A DNA stretch of 64,000 bases from an uncultured Bacilli bacterium (GTDB lineage Bacteria; Bacillota_I; Bacilli_A; RF39; UBA660): NCBI GenBank assembly GCA_934149465.1, contig CAKPEZ010000004.1:1-64000 (forward strand). The letters are read 5' to 3'. Positions within the stretch are counted from its first letter, which is position 1. Each line of letters starts with the position of its first letter. A program made the translations under genes and the position numbers. Of this stretch, positions 8,725 to 16,950 are shown one piece after another. The notes beneath the pieces are model-generated. The model had not been told where the DNA came from. It ran no database searches and saw only the letters and a program-made list of their open reading frames with translations.

Positions 8725-9009
8725 CTATTTATTTTGTAAATAATTATCATATCCCCCAATGATGCTTTTTATATTATATCCAAGCGTGTTAAATCTAACA
8801 GCTAAATCATGACTAGAATAACCATTTTGACAATATAAATAATATTTTCTATCTTTTTTTAAATAAGTAGAGTAATTAATTAATAAATCTTTAAAAGGAA
8901 TACAAATTGAATTAGGAATATGTCCAAAATCATATTCTACTTTATTTCGAATATCTATTATAGTAACTGAATTATAATTTAAAACCTCATTAATAGTTAC
9001 GTCATTCAT
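8725..9009 (-). CDS. Single-domain rhodanese-like protein
   Basis: A 94-residue rhodanese domain (sulfur carrier/sulfurtransferase fold). The start ATG at 9009 is 8 bases after AGGG. It shows DIRNKVEYDFGHIPNSICIPF and the active-site Cys60 in YCQNGYSS. Typical loops read C-x-x-G-x-R-S; here the Arg position is Ser, so the anion-binding cradle is altered and activity is uncertain. Possible role in sulfur relay or persulfide handling. It lies between traG-like and rmuC genes on the same strand with no functional link apparent. Confidence 0.9.
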   Translation of the reverse strand: MNDVTINEVLNYNSVTIIDIRNKVEYDFGHIPNSICIPFKDLLINYSTYLKKDRKYYLYCQNGYSSHDLAVRFNTLGYNIKSIIGGYDNYLQNK

Positions 9010-9033
9010 ATAGTTCACCCTATAATAGTATAT

Positions 9034-9066
9034 AAAAAAAACTATAAAAGTTTATTCTTTTATAGT
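9034..9066 (-). terminator. Terminator of the VirD4-like gene
   Basis: Perfect 10-bp stem ACTATAAAAG (9041-9050)/CTTTTATAGT (9057-9066), including the stop codon, followed by a minus-strand T run (9034-9040). Confidence 0.85.
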
Positions 9067-11171
9067 TCATCATCAAAAAAGTCATCAAAGAATTGATCAT
9101 CATCGGCTAAATTATCTTCTTCATTATTAGATTCATCAACTGAAGGAACTTCTTTAGCTACTTCATTACTAGTTCCTTTCATTTCTTCATTAGGAACAAA
9201 TTCATTAAATGAAACTTTCTTTTCAGATTCGTTGTCTAAAGCTGGTTTAGTTTGCTCATTCATAGTAGCTTTTTCTAACTCTTCTTCTTTCTCAAGCTCT
9301 GCTATCTTAGCATCAATTCTTTTAGTAAGTTCTTCTAAATCAAATGCCATTCCTCCATCATCTGAAGAAGGCTTTAATTTATTTGATTGCATAAAAGGAT
9401 TAAATCCCATACCACCAAAAGGATTTTCTAAAGCACTAGAATTACCATAAGAATTTATCGCATTTTCCATATTCTTTTGCTTCATATTTTTTACATAATC
9501 TTTTATTTGAAATAATTGAACTTCTCTCTTCTCACGAGTTGGATAAGTAGCAGTTTCATATTTTTTACCCCAATCAATCTTAAAATCAGGAGTAAACTTT
9601 GTTTTAAATGGCATCATTCTCATTCTCATAATAATTATTTCAAACTTGCTTAATCTCTGTAAATCACTAACAGTTACTAATGGCGTAGAAGCGGTTTTAT
9701 CTTTTTCTTTTGATTTTACTTCTCCACACATTTTACTTATTTCTTCTAAGGCAGCTAGTTCATTACTAATTAAGTACATAATATTACAGTTACCCTTTAT
9801 AGTATCAGCATTTTCCTTACCATAAACCTGAGTTAACTGAGCATAGTTCTGAATAATAAAATTAAATCTTATATGCCTACTTCTAGCTGCCGTAACCATT
9901 GTAGTAACATCTTTAAGTGGTGGCATATTAGCAAACTCATCCAATATAAAATTTGTTCTATAAGGTAAATGCCCACCACATTCTTGAGCAACATCAATAA
10001 GTGTTTCGTAACATTGTTTTATAAATATAGTAGCAAGTGGATGTAAGGTCTTTTTTTCATCTTGAACAATCATAAAAACAGCAGTCTTTTTTCTTCCTAT
10101 ATCTTTCATATCAAAATCACTATATGAAAGCATTTCTGATAAATTATCACGTGAAGAAAATAATTTTACTTTCTGTTTAAAAGTAGCAAGAATACCACCT
10201 TTAGTTTCTTCAGGAGCATACACTGTACCAGAAGCATTTATATAGGCAGGACGTGAAGGATCTTTAGAATTAAAATATTCTTTTATGTAATTACTATTAG
10301 GCCCACCATAGCGTTCTTCACCTAAAGTTGACATCAAATTCATACTATTTAAATTAACTTGTTCTTCGGTGGCATCTTCAAACAAACCAAGAGCAAGACC
10401 ACTAAAATAATCCGCACCAGAATTTTCCCAAAAAGGATCATTACTTGTTTTTTCATCATATAAAATATTTTTAGCTAAATCATCTAAAAGCTCAATAGCT
10501 TTATCAACATTTCCTTCTTTATACATTCTATATGGTAAAGCCATAGGATTCCAAGCATTTCCATGCTGTGGATCACGAAAATTCAGAAGAATTACATTAT
10601 AACCTTTTTCTCTTAAAAGATTACCAGTAGATTCATATAGTTCACCCTTAGGATCGGTTAGAATCATTGATTCGCCCGCTTTAGCCAAAATTTTAATAGT
10701 AGGTTTTGCCACTATTACAGTTTTACCACTACCAGTAGCACCTACGATTAAATTATGACTTTCTCCATTATCAACCCATAATTTTTTACCATCACTTATC
10801 ATTGCAACTCCGGCAGCAGATAAGGTATCAGCTTTAGGATCTACTTCAACCAATTCTTTTTTCATTTCAGTATCCTTAGCCCATCTAGAATATCCACCAT
10901 TTTTACCTTTTCCCCATTCAAAGATATAAGAATTACATGCAACAAATATACCTATTAGAGCTAAAATAAAAAATAAAATTGTTGCTGGTAAAAAATCAGG
11001 AGAAAATGCTTCAAATGGTATAAACCCATAAAGTTCCCCATAGCTAGCTAAATAAGCCATATTTAAAACTCCGATAGCAACCAAATATAAAAGTAAAATA
11101 CAAAATCCTATAAAAATTGCTAAATCTTTAGGCTCAACTTTAAGCTTAGATAAATTAAATTTAAATTTCAT
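9060..11171 (-). CDS. VirD4/TraG-type coupling ATPase (orphan)
   Basis: Type IV secretion coupling protein family: membrane-anchored hexameric ATPases that feed DNA or protein to a conjugation channel. It has two N-terminal transmembrane helices (about 18-40 and 61-80), Walker A GATGSGKT (144-151), a DPKGELYE motif, Walker B FILDEFANMPPL (about 410) and a TraG/TraD-like C-terminal lobe. A long acidic Glu/Asp/Asn-rich tail (about 600-703) ends the protein. No relaxase, VirB4 or mating-pair gene is nearby; neighbours are housekeeping genes with similar base use. It has its own promoter and terminator. Function in this setting is unknown. Confidence 0.9.
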   Translation of the reverse strand: MKFKFNLSKLKVEPKDLAIFIGFCILLLYLVAIGVLNMAYLASYGELYGFIPFEAFSPDFLPATILFFILALIGIFVACNSYIFEWGKGKNGGYSRWAKDTEMKKELVEVDPKADTLSAAGVAMISDGKKLWVDNGESHNLIVGATGSGKTVIVAKPTIKILAKAGESMILTDPKGELYESTGNLLREKGYNVILLNFRDPQHGNAWNPMALPYRMYKEGNVDKAIELLDDLAKNILYDEKTSNDPFWENSGADYFSGLALGLFEDATEEQVNLNSMNLMSTLGEERYGGPNSNYIKEYFNSKDPSRPAYINASGTVYAPEETKGGILATFKQKVKLFSSRDNLSEMLSYSDFDMKDIGRKKTAVFMIVQDEKKTLHPLATIFIKQCYETLIDVAQECGGHLPYRTNFILDEFANMPPLKDVTTMVTAARSRHIRFNFIIQNYAQLTQVYGKENADTIKGNCNIMYLISNELAALEEISKMCGEVKSKEKDKTASTPLVTVSDLQRLSKFEIIIMRMRMMPFKTKFTPDFKIDWGKKYETATYPTREKREVQLFQIKDYVKNMKQKNMENAINSYGNSSALENPFGGMGFNPFMQSNKLKPSSDDGGMAFDLEELTKRIDAKIAELEKEEELEKATMNEQTKPALDNESEKKVSFNEFVPNEEMKGTSNEVAKEVPSVDESNNEEDNLADDDQFFDDFFDDEL

Positions 11172-11195
11172 GTTATCACCTCATATTTACAATCT

Positions 11196-11223
11196 ATTAT
11201 AGCATGTAATTTTTAATAAGTAA
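11196..11223 (-). promoter_or_regulatory. Promoter of the VirD4-like gene
   Basis: TTACTT-16-TATAAT on the minus strand, 25 bases before the start codon. Confidence 0.5.
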
Positions 11224-11234
11224 ATTATCTATAT

Positions 11235-11257
11235 AAAAAAGAACTACATATGTAGTC
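11235..11257 (-). terminator. Terminator of the YfcC-like carrier
   Basis: Self-complementary ACTACATATGTAGT (11243-11256) followed by TTCTTTTTT on the minus strand. Confidence 0.75.
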
Positions 11258-12694
11258 CTAAATTAATAATAATATAAGTGCAATTGCAAGTACAACAAGA
11301 ATTAATTCAATAACTAAACGCCAAATATATTTACACCATGTACTATATGGAACATTAGTGTAAGTTAATCCAGCTATTAAGATTAAACTTGTAGGTGCAA
11401 TCATCATAACTATTCCATATGATGATTGGAAAAGTACTGCTAATACTGGGTAAACAGCACTGTCTTCAATTGCTTGCATTATTGGTAAGAAAACACCTTG
11501 TACAGTGTAGTATAAATCAACTTGGAATACACTACCTAAAAGTGCTAACAAATAAGTTACCACTAAATTAAATCCACCAACTAATCCACTAGCCCAATTA
11601 ATAATAGTTTCCATAAATCCATTATTATAAGCACAAATTAAAATAGAATAAGCAAGTGTTGTTAAGATAGCAGTTGGAAGCATCTTTTTAAATCCATCAA
11701 TAATTCCTTCTATCATATCATCAAACTTAACTTTACAAGCAAATTTAACAATAAGAATAAGAACAACTATTAACACATTAATAAGAACATAGCTTCCTAA
11801 ATATTCAAATTCTCCAAATGGTACCTTATCAAGTTCAGATAAGAAAATACTAGGGAATATCTTAAAATCTCCAATAGCTAAAGAAACAAGCCAAGTATTA
11901 AAATCCTTAAATATTGTTATTCCAAATAAATTTTCCCAAGGTACAAGACCTAATACTAAGAAAACAAATGCAAGTGAAAATACTACAATAATAGGCCATA
12001 CTTTTATATTCTTATAGTCTCCCTTTACTTCAGTAACCATAACATCTGCATCATCTTTTAAAGCATAATCAACTTTCTTTTCTTTTACATTCTTAATATG
12101 TTTTAGCACATACATTACAAGTAAGAAAATAGCAAGAGCTAGAAGAAAAATCTTTGGAAAAATATTTCCATACTTTTCAATATCTAACATTTCTTCTAAA
12201 GTAGTTTTTGCAAATGTGTAAGAAGAAGAATTTCTAAAATTTAAAAATATAAATCCAATTGTTCCAACTACAATAGCACCAATAGTTGATGATAATGCAA
12301 CTAACTTATCATATCCTAATAAAAGAATAATTGATATTACACAAGGTACAAAAATAAACAACGGCATTGAAATACCAGTTAATGCTGTAACTAATGCAAA
12401 AACAATAATTACACCAATTAAGAATTTTGTAGCATTTGGTTTTATTTTACAAGCAATCATATCTAAAAATTTCTTATATGATACAGTTTTATTTAAAACA
12501 CCATATAATGCTCCAACTAACAAAATAAATATTGCTAAGTCAAAGAAAAAATAAAATGATTGCATTGAATTTATTAGGACATCACCTAAAGCTATGTATG
12601 TTACACTTCCACTACGTCCAGGAATGATATAACTTACAATCATTATCAATAATAATAAGCACATCATCACTTTTAACAAATTATGTTTTTTCAT
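11258..12694 (-). CDS. YfcC/DcuC-family membrane carrier
   Basis: A 478-residue integral membrane protein with about a dozen hydrophobic helices and two-fold repeat character. It has the general layout of the YfcC/C4-dicarboxylate anaerobic carrier superfamily (ion-coupled uptake or exchange of amino acids, peptides or dicarboxylates). The opening (LLLLIMIVSYIIPG) and the GISMPLFIFVPCVISIILLLGYD segment fit this group. The substrate cannot be assigned. Single-gene unit; the next gene is lysS, which is functionally unrelated. Confidence 0.75.
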   Translation of the reverse strand: MKKHNLLKVMMCLLLLIMIVSYIIPGRSGSVTYIALGDVLINSMQSFYFFFDLAIFILLVGALYGVLNKTVSYKKFLDMIACKIKPNATKFLIGVIIVFALVTALTGISMPLFIFVPCVISIILLLGYDKLVALSSTIGAIVVGTIGFIFLNFRNSSSYTFAKTTLEEMLDIEKYGNIFPKIFLLALAIFLLVMYVLKHIKNVKEKKVDYALKDDADVMVTEVKGDYKNIKVWPIIVVFSLAFVFLVLGLVPWENLFGITIFKDFNTWLVSLAIGDFKIFPSIFLSELDKVPFGEFEYLGSYVLINVLIVVLILIVKFACKVKFDDMIEGIIDGFKKMLPTAILTTLAYSILICAYNNGFMETIINWASGLVGGFNLVVTYLLALLGSVFQVDLYYTVQGVFLPIMQAIEDSAVYPVLAVLFQSSYGIVMMIAPTSLILIAGLTYTNVPYSTWCKYIWRLVIELILVVLAIALILLLI

Positions 12695-12761
12695 ATTTAC
12701 CTCCCAAGATTAATTATAACACAAAATAAATAAATGTTATAAAAATGTTAATTATTTCCAC

Positions 12762-12789
12762 AAAAAAAGCGAGTTTATTAGGAAAACTC
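12762..12789 (-). terminator. Terminator of the dus-RDD-lysS operon
   Basis: Stem GAGTTT (12771-12776)/AAACTC (12784-12789) with a minus-strand run of seven T (12762-12768). Confidence 0.8.
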
Positions 12790-12798
12790 ACTATTTTT

Positions 12799-14268
12799 TC
12801 ACTTATTTTGTCTCATTAAAGGAAATAAAACACAATCTTTTATATTTTCACTATTTGTAAGTAATTGAATCAAACGATCAACACCCATCCCCCATCCACT
12901 AATAGGAGGCATACCATAACTCATAGCATCTAAATAATCTTCATCCATAACAAGTGCTTCATCGTCACCCTCTTGGTTAAGACGAGCTTGTTCTTCTAAA
13001 CGCTTTCTTTGTTCAACTGGATCAACAAGTTCAGAATAAGCATTTACTATTTCTGCTCCATTTATAACTAATTGGAAACGATCTGTAATTTCCTTGTTTT
13101 TATCATTAGCACGTGCTAAAGGTGATAATTCTATTGGGTGCTCAGTTAAAAAGATAGGATTAATTATATTAGGACGCGCAACTTTTTTATATAATAAATC
13201 TACAATCTTACCAAATCCTAACAAATTAATATCTGTTTCTGATTCTAATTCTATTTTCTTTTCTTTAATTATATTTAAAAGACTTTCTTTGCTATTATAT
13301 ATACTTATATCAATATCAGCATATTTAATTAATAATTCTCTAAAAGATACTCTCTCCCATTTTGAAGATAAATCTACTTTTTTATCACCAACAGTAATTT
13401 CTAAAGTACCAAATAACTTTAAAATTATACTTTTTATCATCTTTTCAATAAAATTCATATTATCTTCATAATTATAGTAAGCAGCATATCCTTCTACCAT
13501 TGTAAAATCTTGTAAGTGAGAAGAATCCATTCCCTCATTTCTAAAACAACGTGCTATCTCAAATACCTTTGTAAATCCACCTACTATTGCTCTTTTTAAA
13601 TAAGTTTCTGGAGCAATTCTAAGATAAACATCCATATCTAAAGCATTATGATGAGCCATAAATGGTTTTGCTAAAGCACCACTTGCTTTATTATTTAAAA
13701 TAGGTGTTTCTATTTCAATATAGCCTAAATTATTTAAATAATTACGTAATTCCTTAATAAAATTACTTCTAAGTAAAAATCTTGCTCTAGTATCTTCATT
13801 CATGATTAAATCTACATAACGATTTCGATAACGCATTTCTTCATCAGTAAGACCATGAAATTTTTCAGGAAGAGGTTTTAAAGCTTTGCCTAAAAACTCA
13901 TAAGAAGAAACTCTAATAGTTTTTTCACCCGTATGAGTAGTAAATATTTCTCCTTCTACTCCAATAAAATCTCCAATATCAAAAAATTCCTTAAATTCAC
14001 GGTATTTTTCTTCGCCAACCATATCAAGCTTTATAGATAACTGAATAGAACCTTCAATATCACGAATAGTTAAAAAACTAAGTTTTCCCATCTTACGCAT
14101 TAATACTATTCTTCCTGCTACTCTTACATTAGTAGTACCATCAGGTAACAAAGCAGCATCTTTTATCTCATAATTTGTTTCAAACCTTTCTGGATAAGGA
14201 TTAGTAACCTTTTCTATTTCTAATATTTTATTTCTTCTAACAATTTCTTGTTCACTTAACTCAGCCAT
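12799..14268 (-). CDS. lysS: Lysyl-tRNA synthetase, class II
   Basis: Charges tRNA-Lys. At 489 residues it has the OB-fold anticodon-binding domain (about 50-150) and a class II catalytic core. Class II motifs are visible: the MRYRNRYVDL region, motif 2 FRNEGMDSSHLQDFTMVEGY and motif 3 GWGMGVDRLIQLL. The start overlaps the preceding RDD gene stop as TAATG, indicating coupling. The dus-lysS association is the same as in B. subtilis. No T-box is visible upstream. Confidence 0.98.
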   Translation of the reverse strand: MAELSEQEIVRRNKILEIEKVTNPYPERFETNYEIKDAALLPDGTTNVRVAGRIVLMRKMGKLSFLTIRDIEGSIQLSIKLDMVGEEKYREFKEFFDIGDFIGVEGEIFTTHTGEKTIRVSSYEFLGKALKPLPEKFHGLTDEEMRYRNRYVDLIMNEDTRARFLLRSNFIKELRNYLNNLGYIEIETPILNNKASGALAKPFMAHHNALDMDVYLRIAPETYLKRAIVGGFTKVFEIARCFRNEGMDSSHLQDFTMVEGYAAYYNYEDNMNFIEKMIKSIILKLFGTLEITVGDKKVDLSSKWERVSFRELLIKYADIDISIYNSKESLLNIIKEKKIELESETDINLLGFGKIVDLLYKKVARPNIINPIFLTEHPIELSPLARANDKNKEITDRFQLVINGAEIVNAYSELVDPVEQRKRLEEQARLNQEGDDEALVMDEDYLDAMSYGMPPISGWGMGVDRLIQLLTNSENIKDCVLFPLMRQNK

Positions 14269-14882
14269 TATTTTTCCTCCTTTATTACTTCAGTTCCAAG
14301 AATTTTATCATGTAACCCAAGACGTTTTTTACTATATAAAATCATAAATCCTGATATTACTACAAATAACATATCTATTATAGCAATAATTTCAGATGCT
14401 AAAGCATACTTATTAGATTTCATCAAGAAAAGTAAAATAAGTACGATAAAATTAGCAAGAACACTATTTATTAGTAATGGTCTTAATAACATCTGTTTCC
14501 AAGTTAATTCACCATTTTGAGATTTAACTCTAATATGCATAACATATTTTCCAACCGTTCTTCCACCAGTTAAATAAGCACATACTCCGTAATAAACAAA
14601 AGTTAATGCGACATTAACAGCGTTTATAGCAATAAGTTCTTTACTTATGTCATAATTTATTTCTGACAATTCTTTAACATAATTATCCACGCTAATGCTT
14701 CCATTTACTTCTAAAGATGCAATTAATTCGTCTCTTTCATTAATTAATTCATCATATCTTTGCGAAGTTGGAATCATTAAGGATATCAAACTTATAAAAA
14801 AATAAATAACTAAAAAATCAACACAGTATGCACATCCACGTGTAAAAAAACTAGCACGTTCCTCTTTTTTCATCTCTTCCAT
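14268..14882 (-). CDS. RDD-family membrane protein
   Basis: Membrane protein with the RDD signature: Arg/Asp in RGCAYCVDFLVIY near the N-terminus, GGRTVGKYVMHIRV in the middle and LGLHDKILGTEVI near the end. It has about four transmembrane helices and a charged extracytoplasmic loop after the first. ATG 14882 is 4 bases from AGGTGAT; an upstream ATG at 14897 overlapping the dus stop is the alternative. RDD proteins are linked to transport or osmotic stress, but the function here is unknown. It is sandwiched inside the dus-lysS operon with TAATG junctions. Confidence 0.85.
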   Translation of the reverse strand: MEEMKKEERASFFTRGCAYCVDFLVIYFFISLISLMIPTSQRYDELINERDELIASLEVNGSISVDNYVKELSEINYDISKELIAINAVNVALTFVYYGVCAYLTGGRTVGKYVMHIRVKSQNGELTWKQMLLRPLLINSVLANFIVLILLFLMKSNKYALASEIIAIIDMLFVVISGFMILYSKKRLGLHDKILGTEVIKEEK

Positions 14883-14896
14883 AAAATCACCTAACA

Positions 14897-15883
14897 TTAT
14901 AATATACCATTTTCTAAATTATTTAAATAGTTATTTAAGATTTTTTTTATTTCTTCACTATTTTTAGCGCTCATTATTTCTTTTTTTACACTAGTATTAC
15001 CAGGAAGAGATTTTAAATACCAAGAAATATGACTCCGCATTTCTAAGACGCTTACTTTCTCTGATTTTATCTTAAGTAAGTAATCTAAATGCTTATAGCA
15101 CATATTAATACGATCACGATAAGATGGCTCTGGTAAAATAGTAGCATCTTCTAAATAGGCTACTACCTCCTTTATTAACCAAGGATTTCCAAGAGCTCCT
15201 CTTCCTATCATAACAGCATCACATCCAGTTTCATCAAGCATTTTCTTAGCTAAAAAACTAGAAGTTATATCTCCATTTCCAATAACAGGTATTTTAACAT
15301 TTTGTTTTACTTCTTTAATAATATTCCAATCAGCTTTTCCTTGATAACCTTGCATCCTAGTTCGAGGATGAACCGTAATAGCGCTAGCGCCTGCTTTTTC
15401 ACACACTTTTGCTACTAAAACTGCATTAATATTATTACTATCCCAACCACTTCTAATTTTTACAGTAATAGGACATGGGACAGCCTTTCTTACACTTGAT
15501 ACTATTTCATATATTTTATCTGGATCTCTTAAAAGTGCAGCACCTGCTTGAGACTTTAAGGCAACCTTAGGAACAGGACACCCCATATTAATATCAATAA
15601 TATCTGGTTTAGTTAATTTATAAACAATTTTAGCAGCTTCAACAAAAGTATCTACATCACTTCCAAAAATTTGCTGGGAAATAGGTCTTTCTATATCTTC
15701 TAAATATAGTAGTTCCTTAGTTTTTTTACTATCATACACTAAAGCCTTGTCACTTACCATTTCAGCGCAGATAAGACCTGCTCCCATTTCTTTTATAATC
15801 TTTCTAAAAGCATTATTACAAATACCAGCCATAGGCGCTAATACTACTTGATTTTTTATTTCAACATTCCCTATTTTCCACAT
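14897..15883 (-). CDS. dus: tRNA-dihydrouridine synthase
   Basis: FMN-dependent enzyme that reduces uridines in the tRNA D-loop. The 328-residue TIM-barrel protein has the N-terminal VLAPMAGICNNAFRKI motif, the catalytic Cys102 in NMGCPVPKV, the GNGDI phosphate-binding segment and MIGRGALGNPWL. The DusB-type gene next to lysS is the usual Firmicute arrangement. It leads the operon dus-RDD-lysS. Confidence 0.96.
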   Translation of the reverse strand: MWKIGNVEIKNQVVLAPMAGICNNAFRKIIKEMGAGLICAEMVSDKALVYDSKKTKELLYLEDIERPISQQIFGSDVDTFVEAAKIVYKLTKPDIIDINMGCPVPKVALKSQAGAALLRDPDKIYEIVSSVRKAVPCPITVKIRSGWDSNNINAVLVAKVCEKAGASAITVHPRTRMQGYQGKADWNIIKEVKQNVKIPVIGNGDITSSFLAKKMLDETGCDAVMIGRGALGNPWLIKEVVAYLEDATILPEPSYRDRINMCYKHLDYLLKIKSEKVSVLEMRSHISWYLKSLPGNTSVKKEIMSAKNSEEIKKILNNYLNNLENGIL

Positions 15884-15910
15884 AAAATATCACCGTTTTC
15901 CAATATTGTA

Positions 15911-15943
15911 CTAATAAAAGAAAAAACTGTCAATAACAGTTTT
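15911..15943 (-). terminator. Terminator of the surface-protein pair
   Basis: Eight-bp stem AAAACTGT (15923-15930)/ACAGTTTT (15936-15943), loop of 5, followed by a T-rich minus-strand run. Confidence 0.75.
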
Positions 15944-16950
15944 TATGGTAATAATCCAAAGCCACTTACAACACCCCTACCATTTTTAACAGCAGTGCCA
16001 TAAACAGTAAGCGGATTATTTATTAATTTATTTTCAATAACTAATGATGAAGAAGTACCTCCATCTAGATTAGCAGCATTATAAGCTCCATATAATGCTA
16101 ATGTATCAGTCACTTCTTTTAAGTTTGGTCCTTTAGTATGAACTCCTTCAGTTACTAAGAATAAAACAGTTCCATCTTTTCTTTGCCCAATTGCTACTCT
16201 AGCTGCTCTATCATATCCACCAGCAGCAGAATTAAATTTAATTTTCTCACCATTTACTATCAAGAAAGGTCCAAACTGAAGGGCATCTCTCATTCCCATA
16301 TTAATAGCTTCTTCTCCAGTAGCATTTACTAAAAGTAATTTATTATCTTTAGTAAAGCCAATTAAATCTGAAGGTCCTGATTGACCAGCCCAAATAATTT
16401 CTCCATCTTTAATTAAATAACCAATTGGAATATCACTTCCCCAGCCAGTAGGATCACTAAAGCCTCCACCATTAATACAAACCTTTCCATGTAGACGTTT
16501 ACAAATATTAATTACTTTCTCCATTCCAGAGCCACCAGCATTAAATTTTTTAGAAGTAATTAATTTTACTTTAGAAGGATCATAAATCGCAACTAGGTGA
16601 GCTTTATATCCTCCAACTTTAATCTCAATATATTTATAGTCTTCATTACCAGGTTCTCTCGTTAAAATTATTTCATCATATTTATTATCATAAGAGTCTC
16701 TTTCTTTATTATCAATAACAATTTCATCAAGATCAACTTCATCATCTATTGGTATATAAGAATTTGCTTCAATAACTTTTGATACTGCTTTCTCACTAAA
16801 GAAAGTATATGCTACCCACTGATGAGTCTTAGTAACCATAGCAGTACTAATAATAAGATTTCTAAAATATGCAAAAGGTCCATAAAAAACAAAGAAACAT
16901 ACAAGTACTAAAAGATCTAAAAATATAAATATTATCGTCTTTTTTTTCAT
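15943..16950 (-). CDS. Membrane-anchored phosphodiester glycosidase domain protein
   Basis: An N-terminal transmembrane helix (about 5-25) is followed by a NAGPA/DUF2233-type phosphodiester glycosidase domain (about 115-335). Signature pieces are INGGGFSD, IGYLIKDGEIIW, AARVAIGQ and the C-terminal NLDGGTSSSLV. The family hydrolyses sugar phosphodiester bonds, for example GlcNAc-1-phosphodiesters; in Gram-positives the likely target is cell-wall or exopolysaccharide phosphodiester linkages. It is translationally coupled (TAATG) to the upstream repeat protein, so the two likely work together at the cell surface. Confidence 0.85.
   Translation of the reverse strand: MKKKTIIFIFLDLLVLVCFFVFYGPFAYFRNLIISTAMVTKTHQWVAYTFFSEKAVSKVIEANSYIPIDDEVDLDEIVIDNKERDSYDNKYDEIILTREPGNEDYKYIEIKVGGYKAHLVAIYDPSKVKLITSKKFNAGGSGMEKVINICKRLHGKVCINGGGFSDPTGWGSDIPIGYLIKDGEIIWAGQSGPSDLIGFTKDNKLLLVNATGEEAINMGMRDALQFGPFLIVNGEKIKFNSAAGGYDRAARVAIGQRKDGTVLFLVTEGVHTKGPNLKEVTDTLALYGAYNAANLDGGTSSSLVIENKLINNPLTVYGTAVKNGRGVVSGFGLLP

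Noticed and set aside
10147..10152. CACGTG core inside the VirD4-like gene as a further parS
   Set aside because: The flanks do not match TGTTN...AAACA; chance occurrence within coding sequence. The CACGTG near 14838 likewise.
9060..11171. Integrated conjugative element around the VirD4-like gene
   Set aside because: No relaxase, integrase, VirB4, att repeats or composition change nearby; neighbours are housekeeping genes.
13094..13471. Open plus-strand frame inside lysS, and similar antisense frames inside secA, ftsH, mfd, dnaX and noc
   Set aside because: They lie fully opposite strongly conserved genes, have no ribosome sites and encode no recognisable product; typical antisense shadows in AT-rich DNA.
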